Of a stretch of 21,802 bases of DNA, positions 7,734 through 14,227 are shown piece after piece (position 1 is the first letter of the stretch; each line of letters opens with the position of its first letter). The position numbers were made by a program, and so were the translations under genes. The stretch comes from Candidatus Zixiibacteriota bacterium (GTDB lineage: Bacteria > Zixibacteria > MSB-5A5 > GN15 > FEB-12), in assembly GCA_003641345.1 (NCBI GenBank), contig QNAD01000003.1:1-21802 (forward strand), in the 5' to 3' direction. The notes beneath the pieces were generated by a model. That model saw only the letters and a program-made list of their open reading frames with translations. It was not told the origin of the DNA and ran no database searches.

Positions 7734-9023
7734 TCATATCTTAAATTGTTCACCATCAGATAGGATTTTAATATTACCACCTAAAGTTATAAATTTCTCT
7801 GGAGAATTTGTATGAATAGGAACAATAACTTTTGGGTTAATTTTATTTATAAATATTTTCAATGATTCTACATCAGCATGACCACTGGTATGTATTTTAG
7901 AAAATTTCATCTTTTTGCTATCCGCATAATTCTTTAGCTTTTGCATACTTGGAGTATTTAAATAACCTTCCCACATTGAATAGATTAGAGATGCACCGTC
8001 AAGATTATCAATTTTTTTAAGATCCAGAAGAACCGAAGGTCGAATTACCATTACGATTTTATCGCAATTTCTAGCTATTTCATCTTTTGTTATTTTATAA
8101 TGTTTGAATTTATATAGAAGTTTTTGATGTCCCTGTTCTGATATTCTTTTTGCAAGATAGTATGGATAATAAACTCTGATGTTTTTATAAATTTTGGATG
8201 GATAGGGAATTTTTGCATATTCTTTAGCTATATTAAGAACATGAGCAATATAAAAATCAATTACAAACAGCTTGTTAGTTCTTATAGATGCTTTATAAAA
8301 AGAAACAATTCTATCTATGTTCTGTGATGCAAAACAAACTAAAGTAATAGTATTATTTTTTTGAATGGTTTGCACAATTTCTTGCTCGATGTCAGCTTCT
8401 GTTTGCAATACTTTTGAAGGGCGGTCAATTGTAGTACCCTCCAAAAGAAGCAGGTCTATTTGATTCCCAATCTTTTTGAAATGCTTATTTAGAATTTTTG
8501 ATTTTCTTCCATGTGTTCTAAAATCACCAGAATAAAGAATTCTCTTTTTGCCAACTTCTATTAAAAACATATATGAATCAAAGGCGGAATGATCTATAAG
8601 AAATGGGGTTATAGTGAAATCACCGACACAAAATGTTTTACCGCTCTCGAAATTTGTGCATGAATCAATCTTGACTTCACTGGGAGTAAACAGATAAGAT
8701 AGATTTATAAATTCCTGAGATGCTTTGGAAATAAATATTGGAATATCATTATGTAAATTATTTAATAAGCCATAATGATCCATATGAGAATGAGAAATCA
8801 GAGCACCTTTTATTTTTTGGTCTAAATTGTCTTGCTTGAAAACACCCTGAATATTAGGAAGTGCGACCGTTGACTTTTTTAAGTTTTTGTCTGTCGATGG
8901 TAACTGTTCTCCGGCATCAATAATAATTCTGCTATTATTTGTTGAAAGCTCAATACAAGAACCACCGATCTCATGTGTCCCTCGATGGACTATAAGATTT
9001 ATATCTTTGTTATTTGCTTCCAC
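7734..9023 (-). CDS. RNase J-like beta-CASP metallo-beta-lactamase protein
   Basis: A 429-residue metallo-beta-lactamase-fold protein with the layout of RNase J/beta-CASP nucleases. The N-terminus HRGTHEIGGSCIEL parallels the GEIG start of RNase J. Metal ligands are in HSHMDH (78-83), DH at 144-145 and SGD at 165-167. The beta-CASP motifs follow: acidic E195 in LLLEGT, H382 in TSGHA and H404 in VPIHT. It is shorter than RNase J (about 550 residues) because it lacks the C-terminal domain. Expected activity is endo- or exonucleolytic cleavage of RNA, or possibly DNA, in the cytoplasm. This is inferred from the family. The GTG start at 9023 overlaps the upstream gene by 25 bases, with only a weak Shine-Dalgarno, so it is probably translated by coupling. 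It is not the only possible type; a non-nuclease MBL hydrolase is less likely given the TSGHA and PIH motifs. Confidence 0.85.
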   Translation of the reverse strand: MEANNKDINLIVHRGTHEIGGSCIELSTNNSRIIIDAGEQLPSTDKNLKKSTVALPNIQGVFKQDNLDQKIKGALISHSHMDHYGLLNNLHNDIPIFISKASQEFINLSYLFTPSEVKIDSCTNFESGKTFCVGDFTITPFLIDHSAFDSYMFLIEVGKKRILYSGDFRTHGRKSKILNKHFKKIGNQIDLLLLEGTTIDRPSKVLQTEADIEQEIVQTIQKNNTITLVCFASQNIDRIVSFYKASIRTNKLFVIDFYIAHVLNIAKEYAKIPYPSKIYKNIRVYYPYYLAKRISEQGHQKLLYKFKHYKITKDEIARNCDKIVMVIRPSVLLDLKKIDNLDGASLIYSMWEGYLNTPSMQKLKNYADSKKMKFSKIHTSGHADVESLKIFINKINPKVIVPIHTNSPEKFITLGGNIKILSDGEQFKI

Positions 9024-9766
9024 TCTTTTGAAACGTCAATCCCTTTGTATTTAGTGTCATCTGATTCTAAATCTATATTATTTGTTTCAAATAGACATAA
9101 ATTGATTTCTAATTTTTTATTAAGATTATGAACAAGATTTAAGATTTCATCTCTTGTGTCACAAGGTTGATATGTTTTCTTGTCGAACCAGTTTTCCCAA
9201 TATTTTTTATTGGCAGCAAGAATGAGCAATGGTTTTTCATTTATTATATTATTCCAATTAAAATCACTTATTTCTTTAGAATTATGATGAACTTTATTAT
9301 TATTTAATTTTTCATTATTACATAAAATCAAATAATAGTAAATTATCAGTTCAAATATACCATACTCAGGTCTGTCACTATTTGATTTTGAATCTTTAGG
9401 CTTATATTTTAATTCACAGATAATAGGCTTGTCATCTATCTTCCCAATCAAGTCGATACATTTTTTTCTTGATTGATTTCGTAATTCAACGGGCAACTCT
9501 AAGTCAAGCCAATTGATATTTTTATCTTTTCCACTTGAAAAAGTTAGATGCGAAAATTTAGTATTAAAAATAGCCCTTTGGTAACCGGTCTCAGAATTAC
9601 TTTTAAAATCTGAAAGATTTGGAGTTTTTGGATTGCAGTGAGAATCGGCAGTAATAAGAGAATTATCATTGAGAGTATCTTTCAGTTCCTCAAAAGATTT
9701 CTCTTTGAATTTAATATTTGATAATTCTTTTTTTGTTATTTCCCTAAATTGTTCAATTGATAGCAT
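8999..9766 (-). CDS. Putative PD-(D/E)XK nuclease-like protein, partner of the RNase J-like gene
   Basis: I do not recognise a named family. Counting from the upstream ATG at 9784, the protein has KKCIDLIGKIDDKPIICELKYKP at about 107-129 (pattern D111-x12-E124-L-K126). This matches the PD-(D/E)XK nuclease core: an Asp, then a strand ending in ExK. It is followed by a helix with E139, Y141 and an aromatic stretch. The second ATG, at 9766, is preferred because AAGGTGG (9778-9772) lies 5 bases before it, giving 255 residues. The first ATG would add MIKVVK and has no Shine-Dalgarno. The product is Lys/Asn-rich and very AT-rich at DNA level, with no membrane segment. The stop overlaps the MBL gene by 25 bases, so the pair is co-expressed. 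Nuclease activity is inferred only. Confidence 0.65.
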   Translation of the reverse strand: MLSIEQFREITKKELSNIKFKEKSFEELKDTLNDNSLITADSHCNPKTPNLSDFKSNSETGYQRAIFNTKFSHLTFSSGKDKNINWLDLELPVELRNQSRKKCIDLIGKIDDKPIICELKYKPKDSKSNSDRPEYGIFELIIYYYLILCNNEKLNNNKVHHNSKEISDFNWNNIINEKPLLILAANKKYWENWFDKKTYQPCDTRDEILNLVHNLNKKLEINLCLFETNNIDLESDDTKYKGIDVSKEWKQITKI

Positions 9767-9855
9767 CTTTACCACCTTAATCATAAATTAATTTAGCGTA
9801 TATATATACACGACAATGTTAGAAAACAACCATATTTATGTTGTGTCAGTTCTTG

Positions 9856-9873
9856 ATTTTGATTTATCAAAAT
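9856..9873. promoter_or_regulatory. Inverted repeat upstream of the nuclease-MBL cassette
   Basis: ATTTTGAT (9856-9863) and ATCAAAAT (9866-9873) form 8-bp perfect arms around TT. It lies about 90-105 bases upstream of the PD-(D/E)XK-like gene, outside the 9894-9915 terminator. It could be an operator. It is AT-rich, so chance is possible. Confidence 0.4.
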
Positions 9874-9887
9874 TGTAAACAGAACTT

Positions 9888-9915
9888 AAAAAAAACCCTC
9901 TCATATGAGAGGGTT
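9888..9915 (-). terminator. Terminator of the DUF4388 operon
   Basis: On the minus strand an 11-bp perfect palindromic stem (9894-9915, core CCCTCTC/GAGAGGG) is followed by a run of eight T (9895-9888 read leftwards). It terminates leftward transcription from the 11927-10007 genes. The right side has weaker T-rich sequence on the plus strand, so bidirectional action is possible. Confidence 0.85.
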
Positions 9916-9931
9916 AAATTTTTTCTGCACA

Positions 9932-10008
9932 AACCTATAATACATAGGTTGCGTAGCAACTTCAAAGTAACTTCGTTACCGTAGCAACAAAAAAGTAGCG
10001 TGCTACTT
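9932..10008. repeat. Cluster of four small hairpins downstream of the DUF4388 operon
   Basis: In 77 bases there are four stems: AACCTAT/ATAGGTT (9932-9938, 9944-9950); GTTGC/GCAAC (9948-9952, 9956-9960); GTAAC/GTTAC (9967-9971, 9975-9979); and AAGTAGC/GCTACTT (9993-9999, 10002-10008). The first two share bases, so they exclude each other. The motif CGTAGCAAC occurs twice (9952-9960 and 9980-9988). The last stem overlaps the stop of the zinc-ribbon gene. Possibly a small repeated element or an RNA structure at the 3' end of the operon mRNA. Confidence 0.6.
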
Positions 10009-10195
10009 ACCCATATACTTCGGCTTGGTTACATTTGCAAACGCCAACATTTTGTGTGCGGAATTTCCATGCACCAGCATCGGTCTTAACTGACTTTACA
10101 AATTTTACAAATTGGAAAGTTTCCTGACAAACCGGGCAGGACATCTGATGAGCCTTTTTCGATGATTTATCAGAGAAGCTCTGTTTCTTTGCCAT
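10007..10195 (-). CDS. Small zinc-ribbon-like protein
   Basis: A 62-residue protein with CPVC (C20, C23) and CKC (C53, C55), so it has four cysteines in two pairs as in small zinc ribbons. The rest is basic and hydrophilic. The CxC second pair is less usual than CxxC. A TGGAGG Shine-Dalgarno lies about 9 bases before the ATG at 10195. It overlaps the TPR-like gene upstream by 26 bases. It is the last gene of the four-gene leftward operon, followed by hairpins and a terminator. No function can be assigned; metal binding and protein or nucleic-acid contact are plausible. The ORF is supported by its Shine-Dalgarno, operon position and motif, despite its size. Confidence 0.7.
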   Translation of the reverse strand: MAKKQSFSDKSSKKAHQMSCPVCQETFQFVKFVKSVKTDAGAWKFRTQNVGVCKCNQAEVYG

Positions 10196-10415
10196 GTGCG
10201 AATGCCTCCATTATTTCAATCTCTTCATTTTCATATTTAGCCAGCCTATCTTTAACAGCCAGCAATAACCGATTTGTTTCCATCAACAACACAAATTCTT
10301 TGTTGTTCATATATTGAGGCATTGCCTCGTCAAAACAATCGGATGCTTTGCGGTAATCTTTATTCCTTAACGCAAGCAAAGCCTCACAGTATGCTTTTTC
10401 TGCCTGATTAAACAT
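10170..10415 (-). CDS. Small TPR-like protein
   Basis: An 81-residue, mostly helical protein. Residues 4-34 (AEKAYCEALLALRNKDYRKASDCFDEAMP region) fit one tetratricopeptide-like unit, and the rest is a helical acidic tail. The ATG at 10415 overlaps the preceding gene by 8 bases and has an AAGGA-like Shine-Dalgarno about 10 bases upstream. It overlaps the zinc-ribbon gene downstream by 26 bases. No named family is recognised. Co-expression with the DUF4388 protein suggests a shared complex, but this is inference. Confidence 0.65.
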   Translation of the reverse strand: MFNQAEKAYCEALLALRNKDYRKASDCFDEAMPQYMNNKEFVLLMETNRLLLAVKDRLAKYENEEIEIMEAFAHGKETELL

Positions 10416-11070
10416 CAGCTTTCTTTCCTTTCAGCATCTGTTCGGCCTCTTTAAGTCGCTTAACATAAGGGTCAACAAGATATCCGTCAAGCTTGAGATA
10501 ATATATAATATATCCAGACAAAAGCAAGGCATCTTTATTCTTTTGAGTAAAAGCTGATTTCAAAGAATCATCTAAAACGGAAAGAATATGTTTTTTATCA
10601 CCTGCTTTATCTTTGAAGAGATTTAGAGCTTTCTCTAAGTGGTTGTCGTACATGGTTATTGTGTTTAAGGCTGGATTTTTTACGGTTTCCCCATGTCGTT
10701 TTAAAATAACTTTTTTGGGTGTTTTTTCGGCAAGATTGTTCCAACGGTCAATTTCTGAAGCAAGTTTTCTTTTTTCAGGAGTGCTGATTTTATCTTTGGA
10801 AATTCCAAAACTGATATTTTCCAGAAGGTTGCCAATTCTGCCAATTTCAATATCTTTTAAAACACTTTTATCAAGCCATTGGTTGTGTTCAGCGAACCAT
10901 TCGCCAATTGCTTCATTGATATTATGACCATCTGAAGACATGCGTGAAATATCATCCAGCCGATTGATTCCATCCAGAACTGATAACCGGTTTTGTTTGA
11001 CTTTAACCACTCCGGCTAAAAATTCTTCGAGCAATCCCTCAAGAGATTTTAATGTAAAATATTCGCTCAA
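10408..11070 (-). CDS. Unknown helical protein of the DUF4388 operon
   Basis: A 220-residue, largely alpha-helical, charged protein without membrane segments, signal peptide or cysteines. I recognise no family. The start is TTG at 11070, in a TTGA overlap of 4 bases with the DUF4388 stop, with GGAG about 9 bases upstream. It ends in an 8-base overlap with the TPR-like gene. Helices near the N-terminus (SLEGLLEEFLAGVV), then a middle Lys-rich segment (KTPKKVILKRHG) and a C-terminal helical region ending in LKGKKADV, suggest a scaffold or adaptor. That is a guess. Confidence 0.75.
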   Translation of the reverse strand: MSEYFTLKSLEGLLEEFLAGVVKVKQNRLSVLDGINRLDDISRMSSDGHNINEAIGEWFAEHNQWLDKSVLKDIEIGRIGNLLENISFGISKDKISTPEKRKLASEIDRWNNLAEKTPKKVILKRHGETVKNPALNTITMYDNHLEKALNLFKDKAGDKKHILSVLDDSLKSAFTQKNKDALLLSGYIIYYLKLDGYLVDPYVKRLKEAEQMLKGKKADV

Positions 11071-11927
11071 TCAACAGTCTCCAAAAATGAGCTGGTTATG
11101 TTACGTGATTTAATAGTAGATTCTGAGCTGTCTGTCAAGTAATCTTCGAACAATCCAGCCAAACGATTAACCATCTGGTCAAGTTCACCTTTTGGTTCTT
11201 TTGGTTTTTCACATTGTGTTATAATTCCGGCTAATTTCAATTGTGCCAGTTTGACTAGTGTTTTATTGCGGTCAAGATGACTCAGTTTGCATATTTCTTC
11301 AAGTGTCCGATGTCCGTTGACCAGTGCCATAATATTCCATTCATCCGCTTTCATGTTGACATCGCGGTGCCGTCCGGCTTGAGAAGCAGTGATAGTGTAA
11401 ACCATTTTAGTATCCGGAAGAGTTTCTTTGACCATGTTCTGCTCGTCGGCACGTCTTAGTCCTTCTAAAATTACATTTTCAACAGAAATATGTACTGTGA
11501 TTTCCTCTTCGGTAGGGAACTGGTTTTCATAAAATTTAAAAGTTCCCGATGACCATGACAGTAGCGAATAGAGCAATTCTTCAATTTGATTTGTAATAAC
11601 ATTTTCCAAATCAGAACGGTCAATAGTTTTATTATTGATTAATATTTCCCCGAGCCGTTTACTATTTTCTGCTTCTGCCTGATTTTTGATTGCTTCGGCT
11701 AACTGCTCGGAAGTAATAATTTCTTTTTCTCTGAGCAGAGATCCGATATGAAATGTTTGACGGGGACCGTATCCATAAGTGATATCACCGTCTTTGAAAT
11801 AAATCATGACGATTGATTCATCTTTTTGAATTCCCAGCGTTCCTGATTTTCGGCTTGAAGCGATTAGCTGGAAAATTTCCGGCAGAGTAAACTGCTCAAT
11901 ATTTCCCTGTAAATCGAGTTCCATCAT
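11067..11927 (-). CDS. DUF4388 (PATAN) domain protein with C-terminal winged helix
   Basis: A cytoplasmic regulatory protein of 286 residues. The N-terminal DUF4388/PATAN domain at about 3-160 starts LQGNIEQFTLPEIFQLIASSRKSGTL. It continues with the strand IYFKDGDITYG (42-52), a helical insert and LLSWSSGTFKFYE (122-134). A winged-helix-like segment at about 195-240 contains VNGHRTLEEI and the recognition-type helix LVKLAQLKLAGII. PATAN proteins occur in two-component and motility-linked regulation in deltaproteobacteria, cyanobacteria and relatives. The start has two adjacent ATG codons after AAGGGA; the first is reported. It heads a four-gene leftward run with stop-start overlaps throughout. 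Confidence 0.85.
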   Translation of the reverse strand: MMELDLQGNIEQFTLPEIFQLIASSRKSGTLGIQKDESIVMIYFKDGDITYGYGPRQTFHIGSLLREKEIITSEQLAEAIKNQAEAENSKRLGEILINNKTIDRSDLENVITNQIEELLYSLLSWSSGTFKFYENQFPTEEEITVHISVENVILEGLRRADEQNMVKETLPDTKMVYTITASQAGRHRDVNMKADEWNIMALVNGHRTLEEICKLSHLDRNKTLVKLAQLKLAGIITQCEKPKEPKGELDQMVNRLAGLFEDYLTDSSESTIKSRNITSSFLETVD

Positions 11928-11950
11928 AATTCCCTTTATATTTTTACATC

Positions 11951-11966
11951 GGAAGTTTGAACTTCC
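11951..11966. promoter_or_regulatory. Dyad in the DUF4388 operon leader
   Basis: GGAAGTT-TG-AACTTCC has 7-bp perfect arms. It is located 24-39 bases upstream of the start codon of the leftward operon, so it could be an operator or a leader structure close to the ribosome-binding site. Confidence 0.45.
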
Positions 11967-12265
11967 ATTATTTTTTCAGCGGTCGTTAGTTGTTATACGG
12001 CAATAACCTATGGAACGTTCAAATTAAACAAGACATAAACGCTATAACTTATAACAAGTTACACACCGTATGATTTGATAGAATAATAGTATAATTGTCA
12101 AATTGAGTCAAGAAAGAATTATTTTATTAAATATGAATTATTTCACAAAGATGTTACCGAAAGAGGACACTGAAGAACAGAGAGACTTTTTCAACAAGTC
12201 GCAAACGGCTGGCTACTAATTCTGTTAGCTGATTGTTTTTACATGGAATATCTGTAAATAAGCGG

Positions 12266-12294
12266 TTGACTTAAACCGTATTAGCCCTTTTATT
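12266..12294 (+). promoter_or_regulatory. Possible gcvT promoter
   Basis: TTGACT (5 of 6) is followed after 17 bases by TTTATT (4 of 6), about 52 bases before the gcvT ATG. The match is moderate only. Confidence 0.4.
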
Positions 12295-12346
12295 TCTGTC
12301 TAAATTATAATTAGAAACGTATAGCTTATAAGGATTTAAATACATA

Positions 12347-13438
12347 ATGGAACCGAAAAAAACTCCTTTTTATCAAAAACATGTTGATGCTGGCGCCAAA
12401 ATGGTGGAATTTGCCGGATATATGATGCCTATTCAGTTTAAAGGTATCACAAGTGAACATCTTGCTGTTAGAGAAAATGTTGGCCTGTTTGATTTGACTC
12501 ATATGGGAGAATTTTTAGTAACTGGCAATGATGCTCTTGATTTTATGCAAAAAGTAACAACCAACAATGTTAAAGCATTAAAAGTTGGGGATATTCAATA
12601 TTCCTGTATGACCAAGGAAGATGGTGGATTTGTTGATGACTTACTGGTCTATAACAGACCAGAAGGGTATTTTTTGGTAGTCAACGCTTCCAATTTAGAA
12701 AAAGATTACAACTGGTTACAAAGCCATCTTTTTGGCGATGTTACTCTTACAGATAATTCCGACAACATCGCTTTGCTGGCTATTCAAGGACCGAATGCTA
12801 TAAAAGTTATGGCGGAATTGACTGATTATGATCTGGATAATATGAGATATTATACTTCGGCTAAGCATAGGGTCGGTGGGGAAGATGTTTTATTCTCTCG
12901 TACAGGTTATACCGGTGAAGACGGTTTTGAGATTTATATGTCTTATGATAAAGCAGAAAATCTTTGGAAGGCAGTTAATGATTCAGGGGCAAAACATGGA
13001 ATGGAACAAATAGGTCTTGGTGCTCGTGATTCTTTAAGACTGGAAATGAAAATGGCTCTTTACGGAAATGATATGGATGAAACCATTAATCCAATCGAAG
13101 CCGGACTAAGTTGGATTGTGAATCTAGACAAAGAATTCATAGGAAAAGATGTTATTGCAAAAGTAAAAGCCGAGAAGCCCTCGCGGAGATTGGTTTGTCT
13201 TGAACTTGAAGGACGGGCTTTCCCTCGTCATGGTTACAATATCTATGTAGATAATGAAAAAGTTGGGCATGTTACATCGGGGACTTTTTCTCCGTCCTTA
13301 AAAAAACCGATAGCACTTGGTTATGTACCTCGCTCTCATTCCAAATCCGGTTCATTAGTTGAAGTTGAGATTCGTGGTAAAAGGTTTCCGGCTACGGTTG
13401 TTAAACCTCCTTTTTATAAAGACGCATCACATAAATAA
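12347..13438 (+). CDS. gcvT: Aminomethyltransferase (glycine cleavage T protein)
   Basis: GcvT takes the aminomethyl group from lipoylated H protein and, with tetrahydrofolate, releases ammonia and forms methylene-THF. The 363 residues are full length. N-terminal signatures are KTPFYQKHVDAGAKMVEFAGY and VRENVGLFDLTHMGE. The THF-binding core has DDLLVYNRPEGYFLVVNASN (the NASN motif) and RTGYTGEDGFEIY, then GARDSLRLEMKMALYGND and the barrel domain with GHVTSGTFSPSLKKPIALGYV. The ATG at 12347 is preceded by AAGGA at a longish 12 bases. Genes for the H, P and L proteins are not in the window. It leads a co-directional run with comB only 6 bases downstream. Highly secure. Confidence 0.97.
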   Translation: MEPKKTPFYQKHVDAGAKMVEFAGYMMPIQFKGITSEHLAVRENVGLFDLTHMGEFLVTGNDALDFMQKVTTNNVKALKVGDIQYSCMTKEDGGFVDDLLVYNRPEGYFLVVNASNLEKDYNWLQSHLFGDVTLTDNSDNIALLAIQGPNAIKVMAELTDYDLDNMRYYTSAKHRVGGEDVLFSRTGYTGEDGFEIYMSYDKAENLWKAVNDSGAKHGMEQIGLGARDSLRLEMKMALYGNDMDETINPIEAGLSWIVNLDKEFIGKDVIAKVKAEKPSRRLVCLELEGRAFPRHGYNIYVDNEKVGHVTSGTFSPSLKKPIALGYVPRSHSKSGSLVEVEIRGKRFPATVVKPPFYKDASHK

Positions 13439-13444
13439 TTTATT

Positions 13445-14167
13445 ATGAAGATAGACTTATTTCTTACCAATATATCATTTAATAAAACTAATCTTGAGAA
13501 CAAGGTTGTTGTTGTAATTGATGTCCTTCGTTCTTCAACCTCAATTTGTGCTGCTCTCAAAGCAAATGCAAAGGGTGTTATTCCTGTTGCAGGTCCCGGG
13601 GAAGCGGGTGATTTGTGGAACAAACTTGGTAATAGTGCAATTTTAGCAGGTGAGCAAGGTGGAGTGAAAATTGAAAATTTCCAATTAGGCAATTCTCCTT
13701 TGGAATTTACCCCTGAAACTGTTGGAGATAAATTTGTCATTATGACAACAACCAATGGGACAGAGCCATTTGTTAAAGCGGCAAAAGCATCGGCTGTTCT
13801 CTCTTGTGGTATGGTTAATATATCTGAAGTTGCACAAAAAATAAATGAAACTGACAAGGATGTTATTATAATTTGTTCCGGCAAGGAAGGTCAGTTTTCT
13901 ATTGAAGATACTCTTTGCGGAGGTCTTCTTGAAAATTTATTAATTAAAGAATTTCAAAGAGATTTGAAATTGAACGATGCCGGCAATCTGGCGTTATTGC
14001 TATACAATAACAATAAGGACATAATTAGGCAAACAATTGAACAGAGTGAACATGGCAGGTATTTGCAATCTATTGGTTTTGCGGAGGATATCGATATAGC
14101 TTGCCAGATGAATTCAATTCCGGTATTGCCAATTTTAAAAGATGGTCGATTAGTATTACAAAAATAA
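13445..14167 (+). CDS. comB: ComB-like 2-phosphosulfolactate phosphatase family protein
   Basis: The family enzyme hydrolyses 2-phosphosulfolactate to sulfolactate in coenzyme M-type sulfonate synthesis. Bacterial members may have other substrates. The 240 residues show VVVIDVLRSSTSI near 22-34, GEQGGVKIENFQLGNSP, TTTNGTEPF, a glycine-rich SGKEGQFSIEDTLCGG, and SEHGRYLQSIGFAEDIDIAC near the C-terminus. These are all ComB signatures. It follows the gcvT stop after 6 bases with no clear Shine-Dalgarno, so coupled translation is likely. The other sulfonate-pathway genes (comA, comC) are not in the window, so the real substrate is open. Confidence 0.88.
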   Translation: MKIDLFLTNISFNKTNLENKVVVVIDVLRSSTSICAALKANAKGVIPVAGPGEAGDLWNKLGNSAILAGEQGGVKIENFQLGNSPLEFTPETVGDKFVIMTTTNGTEPFVKAAKASAVLSCGMVNISEVAQKINETDKDVIIICSGKEGQFSIEDTLCGGLLENLLIKEFQRDLKLNDAGNLALLLYNNNKDIIRQTIEQSEHGRYLQSIGFAEDIDIACQMNSIPVLPILKDGRLVLQK

Positions 14168-14227
14168 TAAAATTCTATGCTATATTAATGAACAGCAACT
14201 TTTTCAATCGGAGTTAGTATAAAAGAA

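Larger units (their letters stand above)
11928..12346. other. Gene-poor region between the DUF4388 operon and gcvT
   Basis: This region must hold divergent promoters. On the plus strand TTGACT (12266-12271) with 17 bases to TTTATT (12289-12294) may serve gcvT. A dyad CGGTT-N6-AACCG (12263-12278) overlaps that -35. On the other side the perfect arms GGAAGTT/AACTTCC (11951-11966) lie 24 bases upstream of the DUF4388 start. GACTT/AAGTC arms (12184-12200) flank a seven-base loop. A 28-codon frame at 12133-12219 has no Shine-Dalgarno and I do not call it a gene. No further gene is seen. Confidence 0.6.

Noticed and set aside
9932..10008. CRISPR array
   Set aside because: Repeats are tiny, palindromic and not evenly spaced by spacers, and there are no cas genes.
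12133..12219. 28-codon gene
   Set aside because: No Shine-Dalgarno or recognised motif, and the size is within chance for this AT-rich sequence. Kept only as a low-interest finding.
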